Assembly: GCA_020628645.1 (NCBI GenBank)
Contig: JAHDES010000011.1
Location: 2,431-66,430 of the forward strand
Length of the DNA stretch: 64,000 bases
Origin: Saprospiraceae bacterium
Lineage (GTDB): Bacteria > Bacteroidota > Bacteroidia > Chitinophagales > Saprospiraceae
Direction: 5' to 3'
This document shows, piece by piece, positions 45,644 through 55,294 of this stretch. The position numbers were made by a program, and so were the translations under genes. How positions within the stretch are numbered: the stretch's first letter is position 1; every line of letters starts with the position of its first letter. Below the pieces are notes generated by a model. The model ran no database searches, was not told where the DNA came from, and was given only the letters and a program-made list of their open reading frames with translations.

Positions 45644-46510
45644 ATGAAAATCACCTTCATCGGATTGGGCATCATGGGAAGCCGTATGGCAGCGAATTTA
45701 TTAAAAAGTGATGTAGCATTAACTGTTTATAATCGCTCAGAAGAACCCACTAAATTATTAGAACAAGGAGGAGCAAAAGTAGCTGCAACAATACCAGAAG
45801 CTGTAGCAGATGCAGATATTGTTTTCAGTATGTTGTCTACACCAGAAGTAGTTAGAACGGTTTTTTTAGGCGAAAATGGAGCCTTAATGCAAATGAAAAA
45901 AGGAGCTATTTGGGCAGATTGTACCACTGTTAATCCTTCTTTTAGTATGGAGGCAAAAGTGATGGCAGATCAATATGGTATTCATTTTTTAGATACGCCT
46001 GTCGCTGGAACAAAACCACATGCCGAAAATGCAGAATTGGTCTTTTTTGTTGGCGGGAATGCCGAAAAGCTAATTAGCATTCAAGCTTATCTGGATATGA
46101 TGAGCAAAAAAGTAATGCATTTGGGCGAAGTTAGTAAAGGAGCATCCTTTAAGATGTTAGTGAATGTCATGCTTGCGCAATCCATGTTAATCTTTTCTGA
46201 AACAGTACTTTTAGGAGAGAAAATGGGCTTAGACAAAGATTTTTTGTTGAATGCGTTGCCCAATCTTGTTGTATCTGCGCCGTTTACCAAATTTAAAGCA
46301 GAAATGATTCGAGCAAATGATTATAGTGTACAATTTCCATTAGAATGGATGTATAAAGATTTACATTTAGCAACGACAACAGCGTATGAACATCAGCAGC
46401 CCTTATATTTAGCAAATTTAACCAAAGAAGTCTTTGCGGCAGCTACTCAAAATGGAATGGGGCGCTTGGATTTTGCAGCGATCCATCAATATTTAGAAGA
46501 AGGAAAATAA
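45644..46510 (+). CDS. NAD(P)-dependent beta-hydroxyacid dehydrogenase family oxidoreductase
   Basis: A 288-residue enzyme of the 3-hydroxyisobutyrate dehydrogenase / glyoxylate-succinic semialdehyde reductase family. The ATG at 45644 starts the Rossmann motif (KITFIGLGIMGSRMAANLLK); a TTG at 45611 would add 11 residues without need. The nucleotide-binding strand continues with VYNRSEEP, which suggests NADP by the Arg after the second strand. The family segments are DTPVAGTKPHAENAELVFFVGG (substrate binding), GEVSKGASFKMLVNVMLAQ with the catalytic Lys, and PLEWMYKDLHLA. Likely reduces a small semialdehyde or glyoxylate, but the substrate cannot be told by eye. Confidence 0.9.
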   Translation: MKITFIGLGIMGSRMAANLLKSDVALTVYNRSEEPTKLLEQGGAKVAATIPEAVADADIVFSMLSTPEVVRTVFLGENGALMQMKKGAIWADCTTVNPSFSMEAKVMADQYGIHFLDTPVAGTKPHAENAELVFFVGGNAEKLISIQAYLDMMSKKVMHLGEVSKGASFKMLVNVMLAQSMLIFSETVLLGEKMGLDKDFLLNALPNLVVSAPFTKFKAEMIRANDYSVQFPLEWMYKDLHLATTTAYEHQQPLYLANLTKEVFAAATQNGMGRLDFAAIHQYLEEGK

Positions 46511-46578
46511 TAGATATGGAAAAAGCTATATTTCGATTAGTACAGACCAAAATCTGTCCTACTAAGTATAAAAATTTT

Positions 46579-49500
46579 CTATTTCGCCACCATCAATTTC
46601 TTGACATTGAATTGTTGACCATTGGTTAAAACAAGTTGATATACGCCATTGGCAAGTTGAGGGAGTGAGAGATTTAGTTCTAAGTTGTTTTTTGGAAAAT
46701 TGTTTGTATAGACCATTTTTCCTTGCATATCATACAATTTAACCATCAAATCAGCCTGCTGTTTAGGGAGTTGGATGGTAAAATTACTAGTAGTTGGATT
46801 TGGGAACAGTTGAATTTCTTCTGATTCAAATAAAGTATTGATACTAGTAGTTCCTACGCTAACGGAAGAAGTTGCCATACAAAAGTTTTCGTCTCTAACA
46901 TAGACGGTATAGGTGTCGGGAGATAAGTTAGTAAAACTGGAACTAGATTGCCAATTTTCAGTATCTAAGCTATACTCATATGTGCCCGTTCCTCCTGTAC
47001 AATCAATGTTGATGGTAGAACCACTCACAGCAGTAGTTAAGTCTAAAGGAGTTGCATCATTAATGAGTACTGCGTTTGTGGTAAAGGTCCAATCGTTTGC
47101 ATCCTTAACCATGAAGGTATAATTATTAGGTGCTAGATCACTAAAGACCATACTTGTTTGGAAGGATTCTCCTTCATCTATACTATATTGATAAGGAGGA
47201 GTACCACCATTTACAGAAACAGTAACTACGGCATCTGCACTTCCTACACAGGTGATTTCTTGATTGATGATCGCCACTACCACTAAATCATTAGCACTTA
47301 CAGTTGCTGTTGTAGTAGAAATACAAGAATTCTCATCTTGAATATAGAAGGTGTATTCTCCATTCGATAAATCGCTAAATAATGGATTACTTTGGAAATT
47401 AATTCCATCTATACTGTACATTAAATTACCTGTACCTCCAGAAGCATTGACTAAAACTTCGTTTTCATTGATGGTAACAGAAGTATTTATAGCATCTGGC
47501 GATAATAACGTAATGGGAGTAGATGTTTTAGTAAAGCCTTCAAATTCTTGAACGGTAATCTCGTATGTCCCAGCCCCTAAATTTTCGAATACATCGCTAG
47601 TTTGATAATTTTCACCATCTATAGAATAGGAATACGGAGGAGAACCCCCTGAAACAAAGGCGCGGACACGTCCATTATCCATATCGGCGCAGTCAATATT
47701 TTGTTCAACGGCAGAAAATACATTTAATGGATTCACAGCTACAGTTATATCACTTGTTTTTAAACAATCATTGGCATCTTTTACATAAACGGTATAATCG
47801 CCATTTTCAAGATCTGTAAATACATCATTGCTAGAATAATTAATACCATCTATACTACAGATATAAGCTCCCGTACCTCCACTAGCAATAATGGTTAATA
47901 CATTTTCTTCAATATAGGTAGAAATTATCATTTCATCAGGTTCCGTAATAGTAATTGGTGATGAATAATTTTGAATGCCATTCGCATCTTTTACATGCAT
48001 CGTATAAATTCCAGCAGATAAATTGTTAAAATTGGGACTAAACTGGAAGTTTATACCATCTATACTATATTCATATGGACTCGATCCACCAGAAGCCAAG
48101 CCACTAATAGCAGCATTTGTTCCTTCAAAACAAGTGAGTGGCGTAGTGATGTTGGCATTTAATGAAAGCGAACTTGTGAAAATATTGAAATTAAAACTAA
48201 ATGAACTTGCCCAAGCACCAGCAGTCGTTAGTATATCAAAATCAAAATGATCATTTGCCGTAAATGTTCCATCTTGAAGGTATTTTACACGCCCATTATC
48301 AATATCACTTTGCGAGAAGCTTTCACCCAATTGTAAAGCAGCTCCTGAAAGACGAATACTTCCATGAGTTGGTAAACTGCGTAGCATAAAGTGAATATCA
48401 TCATTGTTCGTCCCTCCTAAAAAAGCAGATAAATCACTATTGTTGATTGTTACAGTTTGTCCTTGTGAAAGACTTATGGGAAAATTGCTTACTAAGCTAG
48501 GAACAGCATTACTAGTAGTAGCCTGACATAATTCTAAAGTCCAATCATCTAAACTTCCCCCGTCTTGAGTGAAATTATCATAAATGGTTAATATCCAATC
48601 TCCATTACTATTTCTACCTTCAAAATAGCTTAAATCAGAAGCAGCTTGATATACTTGACCCGTAGTTGGAGGACAAGGTATTGTTGAAAAAATAGATTCG
48701 TCATCATAGCCTAAATCAAAATTAGCGTTGCCGCCACACATTTGTGCATGAAATTGACGGATTCCTCCATCTGGAGCAGTTAAAAACATACTCAAGTCAC
48801 TAATATAGGTATGTTTGCCATTAACATTTGTAATGTTTAAGTCCGTTATCGTAAAATTATCAGGTACATTTATAATAGAAGTAATTGAATTCGGTGAACC
48901 GTTTGAAATAGCGATAGGTGTGTCATTTGCAGCATAGGTTTTGCAAGCGGCTTGCTCCGTTTGAAAAGCAAAAACAGAAGAGAAATCTCCTGTACCACAA
49001 ATGTTATTTCCTTTAATTCGCCAAAAATAGATCGTATAGGAATCCAAATTGGGTAAAGTATACGATGTTGTCGATAAATTAGTACTGTGAATGATACTAT
49101 TACCAAAAGTTGGAGCAGTTGCAATCTCCAAATCATAGGAATCACAAAAAGGTATCGCATTCCAACTTATCGTTTCATTGGCATCTATATTAGTTGCCCC
49201 ATCTACTGGAATCCGACCACTAACAGTAGAAGAAGGAATACTTGTAGTTAAATCCAGGGTAATTGGAATTTGCTTAATCACAGAAGCTGAACTTGCAGTA
49301 ATTGTAATATTGTAGACCCCTGAATTTGAATTATCAAAATCTGAAAGGTTTAATGCTATACTTGCTGGTGGAACAAACGCATTTTGATTAAAAATAGCAT
49401 CTGCTCCTGTTGGTAAGCCACTAGCATGGAGACTTATGGTTTCATTAAAACCAGAAAGAGCATTAAAACTAAGACTATAATTGGCTGTTTCAGTACCACA

Positions 49501-51471
49501 AATTATTTGTTCTTCTACAATACTTGTTATGGTAAAATCAGGCTCACTAGGCGTTTCAATTGTAAAATTAGTATTAGAAAGATCAAAGAAAATATTACCG
49601 ACACCCTTGATTTTAATTCGATTACTTGCTCCCGTTACATTTGGTACAGTAATAGTTGCTGAACCCAAATTAGGAACCGCCTCTGCCAATGTAATAGGAT
49701 AGGTATATCCTCCATCAATAGACAAAAGAATGTCTACTTGTGAACAATTTACAGGAGATTGATTTGTATTAGCAACATCCCAAATGATGGTCTCTGTTTG
49801 ACCGACCGTCCATGTTATATTGGTATTTGGACTTAGGACCTCAAAAGGACCAGCAGCAGCAGTTACGCCTAGGTTGTAATCATCGAAGCTTACTCCACCT
49901 CCTCCAGCTCTATTATCTCGGGCGGTAAGCCGAAAGTTCATAGAACGAGAATAGGTGGGTAATACTTCGCTAGAAGAACTTGTATTATCAAGTAAATCTT
50001 CTATATTAGGAAAGACTCGTTTTGGGCTATCTGTAGGGGGAATAAATTTAAATAAAGGGGCATTTCCACTAGGAGAACCTAATGGACTAACAGGACCAAT
50101 ATCCATTTGATCCCAAGTATACACTAAAGCATCTCCATCGGCATCACTGCCTGAACCTTCTAATTCAAAAGGTGTAGATATAGGAATATTAATTCCTGTT
50201 GGATTTAATGAACTGACGCTTGGAGGAGTATTGCCTGTAGGTTCAAAATTTGCGCAACTATTACCTGCATTGATAATACGAGAATAACTTCCTGAATGGA
50301 AAAAGTAATCGGTATCAAATTGTACATTTTGTGCACCACATAAACCTGCATAGGCCATAATCGTTGTACCACTTCCCGGTTCGTAGGCGGTAGCACCACC
50401 ACCATTTCCATTACAGTTATTAAAAGTATGAGGAGCATTCAATTGATGCCCTATTTCGTGTGCAGCATACACAATATCAAATACATCTCCTTCTGGAGAA
50501 CTCAAACCCGTAACCCCCCAAGATTTAGAATTCGTACATACTGCGCCCACACCTGCTAAACCTCCACCTTTTGTACCAAATACATGCCCAATTTCATAAT
50601 TAGCACTACCAATTACATTGTCAATATTAGTTTGATTTTGAAGGATAATGTCGTTTAAACTGTTATTGTTATAAGGATCTGTTGCTGCATTGGTGTAAAT
50701 AATCTCGTCATTATCGCCAATTAAAATTAAGCGAGTAGCAATTTCGGTTTCAAAAAGTAAATTAATTCGATTTAAACTAGTAACAATAGCAGATAAAGCA
50801 CCTGTGATTGTTCCTCCGTGAAAAGTAGTATACTCACCTGTAGCAGCTATAGCAATTCGAAATGTGCGTAATTGATCGCCTATGGTCGTCATGCTAAAAC
50901 GATCATTGCTACCAAGATCATGATGATGGGAATCTATTAAATCATGCTGTGCATGGCATGTGAAATGCTCATTGTTAGCAACATATTTGGCATAATAGCT
51001 CATATAATGTTGCTCATCCTCATTTTGATAAGGATCAATAAAAATCATTTCTTTTTCCCCTTTTATAAAAGCATGAAATCCTTTTTTTGTAAAATCTAAT
51101 CGAATATGAATAGATGGATTATCAACTGCTGTACCTGAATACGTTTGTAAAAAGGGATATTTAGCTAATAAACGTTCTTCTACAATTGGGGAAGCTTTTA
51201 TTTCAAATTGTTGAAAACTGCCGTCAGGCATAGGTAGTTCAATACTTGAATAACGATTGGTATTTATTTTCTGTAAGGAAGTTTTTAATTGGGCATGATC
51301 TAACTCTAGAAAACGAAATTTTTCTACAGGGATACGCGGCTCACTTTTTTTTGTAGAAGTTGATAAAGTGGCATTTTTCCATACATTCGATGATTGTGCG
51401 ACTATAGATGTTCCTATAATAGCACAAAAAAAGATAGTTATAAAGCTGATATAGCGTTTTGTGTTTCCCAT
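46579..51471 (-). CDS. Secreted M12B-type zinc metalloprotease with SprB-like repeats, T9SS cargo
   Basis: A 1630-residue exported protease. Signal peptide at 1-25 (ending SIVAQ). A pro-region (about 45-190) precedes the reprolysin-like catalytic domain; the zinc motif is H338-E339-xx-H342-xxxxx-H348 in AAHEIGHQLNAPH. Further domains: a fibronectin-III-like/Ig region, a P-domain (about 855-1000, SNGSPNSITSIINVPDN), a cadherin-like CSPG module (about 1010-1100) and then six SprB-like repeats of about 75-80 residues with the core YSIDGxNxQ (YEYSIDGINFQ, YSYSIDGENYQ and others), each ending in a (T)V(Y)VKDANxC-like strand. The C-terminus is a T9SS type A sorting domain (LFPNPTTSNFTIQ ... VKKLMVAK). 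Confidence 0.92.
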   Translation of the reverse strand: MGNTKRYISFITIFFCAIIGTSIVAQSSNVWKNATLSTSTKKSEPRIPVEKFRFLELDHAQLKTSLQKINTNRYSSIELPMPDGSFQQFEIKASPIVEERLLAKYPFLQTYSGTAVDNPSIHIRLDFTKKGFHAFIKGEKEMIFIDPYQNEDEQHYMSYYAKYVANNEHFTCHAQHDLIDSHHHDLGSNDRFSMTTIGDQLRTFRIAIAATGEYTTFHGGTITGALSAIVTSLNRINLLFETEIATRLILIGDNDEIIYTNAATDPYNNNSLNDIILQNQTNIDNVIGSANYEIGHVFGTKGGGLAGVGAVCTNSKSWGVTGLSSPEGDVFDIVYAAHEIGHQLNAPHTFNNCNGNGGGATAYEPGSGTTIMAYAGLCGAQNVQFDTDYFFHSGSYSRIINAGNSCANFEPTGNTPPSVSSLNPTGINIPISTPFELEGSGSDADGDALVYTWDQMDIGPVSPLGSPSGNAPLFKFIPPTDSPKRVFPNIEDLLDNTSSSSEVLPTYSRSMNFRLTARDNRAGGGGVSFDDYNLGVTAAAGPFEVLSPNTNITWTVGQTETIIWDVANTNQSPVNCSQVDILLSIDGGYTYPITLAEAVPNLGSATITVPNVTGASNRIKIKGVGNIFFDLSNTNFTIETPSEPDFTITSIVEEQIICGTETANYSLSFNALSGFNETISLHASGLPTGADAIFNQNAFVPPASIALNLSDFDNSNSGVYNITITASSASVIKQIPITLDLTTSIPSSTVSGRIPVDGATNIDANETISWNAIPFCDSYDLEIATAPTFGNSIIHSTNLSTTSYTLPNLDSYTIYFWRIKGNNICGTGDFSSVFAFQTEQAACKTYAANDTPIAISNGSPNSITSIINVPDNFTITDLNITNVNGKHTYISDLSMFLTAPDGGIRQFHAQMCGGNANFDLGYDDESIFSTIPCPPTTGQVYQAASDLSYFEGRNSNGDWILTIYDNFTQDGGSLDDWTLELCQATTSNAVPSLVSNFPISLSQGQTVTINNSDLSAFLGGTNNDDIHFMLRSLPTHGSIRLSGAALQLGESFSQSDIDNGRVKYLQDGTFTANDHFDFDILTTAGAWASSFSFNFNIFTSSLSLNANITTPLTCFEGTNAAISGLASGGSSPYEYSIDGINFQFSPNFNNLSAGIYTMHVKDANGIQNYSSPITITEPDEMIISTYIEENVLTIIASGGTGAYICSIDGINYSSNDVFTDLENGDYTVYVKDANDCLKTSDITVAVNPLNVFSAVEQNIDCADMDNGRVRAFVSGGSPPYSYSIDGENYQTSDVFENLGAGTYEITVQEFEGFTKTSTPITLLSPDAINTSVTINENEVLVNASGGTGNLMYSIDGINFQSNPLFSDLSNGEYTFYIQDENSCISTTTATVSANDLVVVAIINQEITCVGSADAVVTVSVNGGTPPYQYSIDEGESFQTSMVFSDLAPNNYTFMVKDANDWTFTTNAVLINDATPLDLTTAVSGSTINIDCTGGTGTYEYSLDTENWQSSSSFTNLSPDTYTVYVRDENFCMATSSVSVGTTSINTLFESEEIQLFPNPTTSNFTIQLPKQQADLMVKLYDMQGKMVYTNNFPKNNLELNLSLPQLANGVYQLVLTNGQQFNVKKLMVAK

Positions 51472-51807
51472 TAATTCGAAGGCTATTGATGGCCTAATAA
51501 AAATTGATCTACAATGGGAGGAGAGTTAAAGATCAATAATATCCATTTATAGCAAACAATATAGAAGCATTAGGAAGGATAAAAATTACTTGATTTGGGA
51601 ATATGTGACTTGCAAAAGATGCTAAAAAAGCGTATTTCTAATATGTAAAGTATGTATTTAGTCCACTCAAGTGGCTTATACTAAAAACTAACTATGACAA
51701 AAATCACCGTTTTATATGGCTTGAAATTTAAATGTTAAAGTAGGAAAAAAGGGAGAGATTGACCTTTTGGGGCAAAAAAGAGGCTTGTAGATGGGATTGA
51801 ATCTTTT

Positions 51808-51844
51808 AAATAAAAAAAACCTAACGAAACGAATCCGTTAGGTT
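51808..51844 (-). terminator. Strong intrinsic terminator downstream of ftsK
   Basis: Minus strand: AACCTAACG, 9-base loop, CGTTAGGTT and then a run of T. It lies about 40 bases past the ftsK stop codon and is the second of two hairpins. Confidence 0.85.
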
Positions 51845-51854
51845 GAATTTTAGG

Positions 51855-51874
51855 CTTTGTGCAAAAGCACAAAG
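51855..51874 (-). terminator. Hairpin directly after the ftsK stop codon
   Basis: CTTTGTGC, 4-base loop, GCACAAAG, a perfect 8-base stem 9 bases after the stop codon. It has no T-run; it probably protects the message end. Confidence 0.45.
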
Positions 51875-51882
51875 TTTGCCTC

Positions 51883-54390
51883 CTATTTCCTACTCTTAAT
51901 GTCTTTCAAATACCGTTCCAATTCTACTTCATCGTAAATTAAAACTTCTCTCGCCTTGCTTCCTTCACTCGGTCCAACGATACCTAAAGCTTCTAATTGA
52001 TCCATAATTCGACCAGCACGATTGTAGCCGAGCTTGAGTCTTCGTTGAATCATAGAGGTAGAGCCATGTTGATTGGAAACCACTAAACGAGCGGCTTCTT
52101 CAAAATTGTCGTCGAGCTCAGAAAGTTTAAAACCAGATTTGGCACCCACTTCATCATCTCCATGAAATTCGGGCAAAAAGTAGGGAATAGCGAACCCTTG
52201 TTGATCACCAATGAAGTCAATCACACGCTCCACTTCAGGCGTATCCACAAAGGCACATTGCAAACGTAATAAATCACTTCCATAAGAAAGCAGCATATCT
52301 CCGCGACCAATCAATTGATCGGCACCGCCTGTATCTAGAATGGTTCTAGAATCCACTTTTGCGGTCACTTTAAAGGCAATACGGGCAGGGAAATTGGCTT
52401 TGATTACTCCCGTAATGATATTCACCGACGGACGCTGCGTCGCAATAATCAAGTGAATACCAATCGCACGAGCCAATTGCGCCAAGCGACCAATGGGATG
52501 TTCTACTTCTTTACCAGCCGTCATAATCAAGTCGGCGAACTCATCAATCACCAAAACGATAAAGGGCATAAAACGATGTCCTTTTTCAGGATTGAGTTTG
52601 CGGGCTACAAATTTTTTATTGTATTCCTTGATGTTTCGAGCATGTGCTTTTTTGAGTAAATCATACCGTTGCTCCATCTCAATAATGAGTGAATTGAGCG
52701 TATGAACCACCTTAGTCGTATCCGTTACAATGGGTTCATCTAAACCAGGGAGATAAGCGAGGAAATGATTTTCGAGTTTGCTATAAGGAAATAATTCAAC
52801 CTTTTTCGGGTCTATTAATACTAATTTTACTTGTGATGGATGCTTTTTATACAAGAGCGACATCAAAATGGTATTGATACCTACCGATTTACCTTGTCCT
52901 GTTGCCCCTGCAATGAGCAAGTGGGGCATCTTGGCTAAGTCTACTACAAATACTTCATTTGAAATGGTTTTCCCTAAAGCGATGGGTAAATCCATTTTAG
53001 CGCGTTTGAATTTCTCGTGGCGCAATACTTCTTTAAGTGAGACGATTTGTTTAGCCTTGTTCGGCACTTCAATACCAATTGTTCCTTTACCAGGAATTGG
53101 TGCGATGATACGAATACCCAAGGCGGCTAGATTGAGGGCAATATCATCTTCTAAGTTTTTAATCTTGGAAATACGCACCCCAGGGGCAGGTACAATTTCA
53201 TATAAGGTGACGGTTGGCCCAATAGTCGCCTTGATCTTGGTGATTTCAATTTTATAATTGAGAAGGGTCTCAATAATTTGATCTTTATTGGCTTCTAATT
53301 CTGCCCGATCAATCTCTACTTTATGCTCTGCATATTCTTCTAAAAGAGGCAAAACAGGATGTTCATAGGAAGATAAATCCAATGTAGGGTCATAAGGTTC
53401 AGAATGATCTGTATTTTGTGCTTGCAACTCTAAAGAAGGAGGTAGTACAGAACTACTTTCTAAGGTTTGGGCTGGTTCAACAGATTCTGTGGGCGTTTCT
53501 ATTTCTAGCGTTGAATCTCCAACGCGAAGAGGTTTAGGTTTTTCCTTCTTTTTCTTGGCTAATTCAAGTGCTAATTGTTCCCCTTTTGTGAGTGGTTTAT
53601 CTTCTGTAGTAGGACTAGATGCTTGAGCAGGATTCACATCTGCGTCAGTTACAATTTCAAATTCTTGAGTAGGTGGGGCAGGAGGGAGTTCTTTTTCTTT
53701 AGGTCGTAAACTACTTGCTCGTTTTTCGGCTGCTGCTTTTCGTTGTTGTCTTTTCCGCAATCGACCACTAAATAAGTCGGATAACCAACCTCTTGAATCG
53801 GTATAAGCACTAGAAAAGGTCATTTCATCTAAATCAGGATCAAAGGTCCAAATGATTAAACCAACAAATAAAGCGATTAGCAAGGCAATCATTCCCGCTT
53901 TTCCTACAAAACCTACAATCCAGTCGGCAATTCCTTTCCCGATTGCGCCTCCCCATTGAAATTGCGCTGAACTAAATAAAAACCCAAGTAAAATAGAAAG
54001 TGCAAAGGTGATAATGAACGCATTACGAATACTGGGCCAGTATACATTAAAGGGGCGTCGTTTGATTAAACTAATCCCAAATACACCTAAAATATAAATG
54101 AATAAGTAAGAAGGTATCCCTAAAAACCAATTGATAAAGCCATCTGATACGATTGCTCCCAATCGTCCAAGCCAGTTTTCAATTTCAAAGCCGCCATCGC
54201 GCAATTCTTGCCAAGTCCAGTTGTGTACTTTATCTTGGTCAGCTTCCCAAGTAAATAAATAAGAAGTAAAAGCGATAAACAGATAAAAGGCAATGAGTAA
54301 ACACATGACCCCAATGAGTTTAGGGATGCGTTCATCTCGAAACATATTCAGGGATAATTGAGTACCTTTCTTTTTTCTGGATTTTGCCAT
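51883..54390 (-). CDS. ftsK: DNA translocase FtsK/SpoIIIE
   Basis: An 835-residue septal DNA pump that moves chromosome ends during division. The N-terminus has four transmembrane helices (about residues 22-45, 87-108, 123-145 and 160-183). A Pro/Glu-rich linker follows (210-350). The RecA-like motor has Walker A GATGQGKSVGINT and Walker B MPFIVLVIDEFADLI, with LARAIGIHLIIATQRPSVNIITG. The C-terminal gamma domain (HGSTSMIQRRLKLGYNRAGRIMDQLEALGIVG) is the winged helix that recognises orienting sequences. The start ATG at 54390 begins with a basic stretch (MAKSRKKKG). The gene is followed by two hairpins. Confidence 0.95.
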   Translation of the reverse strand: MAKSRKKKGTQLSLNMFRDERIPKLIGVMCLLIAFYLFIAFTSYLFTWEADQDKVHNWTWQELRDGGFEIENWLGRLGAIVSDGFINWFLGIPSYLFIYILGVFGISLIKRRPFNVYWPSIRNAFIITFALSILLGFLFSSAQFQWGGAIGKGIADWIVGFVGKAGMIALLIALFVGLIIWTFDPDLDEMTFSSAYTDSRGWLSDLFSGRLRKRQQRKAAAEKRASSLRPKEKELPPAPPTQEFEIVTDADVNPAQASSPTTEDKPLTKGEQLALELAKKKKEKPKPLRVGDSTLEIETPTESVEPAQTLESSSVLPPSLELQAQNTDHSEPYDPTLDLSSYEHPVLPLLEEYAEHKVEIDRAELEANKDQIIETLLNYKIEITKIKATIGPTVTLYEIVPAPGVRISKIKNLEDDIALNLAALGIRIIAPIPGKGTIGIEVPNKAKQIVSLKEVLRHEKFKRAKMDLPIALGKTISNEVFVVDLAKMPHLLIAGATGQGKSVGINTILMSLLYKKHPSQVKLVLIDPKKVELFPYSKLENHFLAYLPGLDEPIVTDTTKVVHTLNSLIIEMEQRYDLLKKAHARNIKEYNKKFVARKLNPEKGHRFMPFIVLVIDEFADLIMTAGKEVEHPIGRLAQLARAIGIHLIIATQRPSVNIITGVIKANFPARIAFKVTAKVDSRTILDTGGADQLIGRGDMLLSYGSDLLRLQCAFVDTPEVERVIDFIGDQQGFAIPYFLPEFHGDDEVGAKSGFKLSELDDNFEEAARLVVSNQHGSTSMIQRRLKLGYNRAGRIMDQLEALGIVGPSEGSKAREVLIYDEVELERYLKDIKSRK

Positions 54391-54620
54391 AAAAAATTAA
54401 ATCGGATTGATTGTTTCTCTTTGGTATAAATTGTAGAGTAAAAGTTTTTTTAGTCTAAATTCCTTTACTCCCTTGTTTTAGTATGTTTGTAATGCTAAAT
54501 TAAGTCATAATTTAGCCGTGCAAGTTACTAAATTCTACCCAAATACGCAGATCATATATAACTTTTTTGATAATTGAAAAGAAATAAGTATTCTTTTAGC
54601 AATAGAAAAAATGGATTTAA
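54391..54620. other. 230-base divergent intergenic region
   Basis: Between ftsK and the RibD-type gene. AT-rich; no exact -7 consensus for either gene was found. Confidence 0.35.
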
Positions 54621-55160
54621 ATGGTGAAGAAAAATATTGTATTTATAGCAAAAAGCTTGGATGGATATATCGCTGGAAAAAATGGAGAATTGGATTGGTT
54701 ACATATGATCCCCAATCCAGAAAATGATGATATGGGGTACAATAGATTGATGGAAGAAGTAGATGCTATTGTGATGGGGAGAACAACTTATGAAACAGTT
54801 TGTGGCTTTGGCGGAGAATGGCCTTATCCCAAACATGTATTTGTGCTTAGTAATTCGCTTAAAGATATTCCTGCAAGATTGAGAGGAAAAGTTTCCTTGA
54901 TAAATGGAAGTCCTCAAGCAATTCTTGATCAAATCCATGAAAAAGGATTCTTCAATTTGTATATTGATGGAGGTACAACGATACAAAACTTTATAAAAGA
55001 AGATTTGATTGATGAATTAAGAATAACCACTATACCCATCTTATTGGGTGGAGGCTTTTCTTTATTTGGAGATACAATTCAACCAATCGAATTTGAGCAT
55101 GTGGAGTCTCATTTGTTTTTAAACCAACTCGTTCAAAACCATTATAAACGAAAAAGATAG
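54621..55160 (+). CDS. Dihydrofolate reductase / RibD C-terminal-domain family protein
   Basis: A 179-residue NADPH-binding reductase-fold protein. The N-terminal strand NIVFIAKSLDGYIAGKNGELDWL is the start of the DHFR/RibD_C fold, followed by DAIVMGRTTYETV and PKHVFVLSN. GFFNLYIDGGTTIQNFIKEDLIDELRITTIPILLGGGFSLFGD is the cofactor-binding signature. Many such Bacteroidota proteins are stand-alone with unknown substrate; true folate reductase activity is doubtful as the usual folate residues are not obvious. It converges with the subtilisin gene across a terminator. Confidence 0.88.
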   Translation: MVKKNIVFIAKSLDGYIAGKNGELDWLHMIPNPENDDMGYNRLMEEVDAIVMGRTTYETVCGFGGEWPYPKHVFVLSNSLKDIPARLRGKVSLINGSPQAILDQIHEKGFFNLYIDGGTTIQNFIKEDLIDELRITTIPILLGGGFSLFGDTIQPIEFEHVESHLFLNQLVQNHYKRKR

Positions 55161-55194
55161 GCTAATCCAGCATAGACAATATCGTTATAAATTA

Positions 55195-55231
55195 AAAAGC
55201 GACAAATCCTAGATGAGAATTTGTCGCTTTT
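55195..55231. terminator. Bidirectional intrinsic terminator between convergent genes
   Basis: AAAAGCGACAAAT, 10-base loop, ATTTGTCGCTTTT: a 13-base stem with T-runs on both sides (A-run on the left, T-run on the right). It lies between the RibD-type gene and the subtilisin gene and would stop both. Confidence 0.9.
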
Positions 55232-55250
55232 GTAGATAGTCAAGAATTTT

Positions 55251-55265
55251 ATACGAAATTGATTA
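55251..55265. repeat. Possible fragment of family A repeat
   Basis: The 15-mer ATACGAAATTGATTA is the exact reverse complement of the end block of the repeat at 37090-37226 (TAATCAATTTCGTAT). It is short and could be chance, but it also lies between two genes. Confidence 0.3.
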
Positions 55266-55294
55266 ACTGTTTGGAAAAACCATAGAAAACGATA

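Larger units (their letters stand above)
51472..51882. other. 411-base intergenic region
   Basis: No gene. At the FtsK side it carries two hairpins listed separately. The remaining 350 bases, upstream of the metalloprotease gene, show no promoter or repeat that I can support. Confidence 0.5.

Noticed and set aside
46510-46579. Terminator between the oxidoreductase and metalloprotease genes
   Set aside because: An imperfect TAGTACAGA/TCTGTCCTACTA pairing exists, but the stem is broken and there is no T-run.
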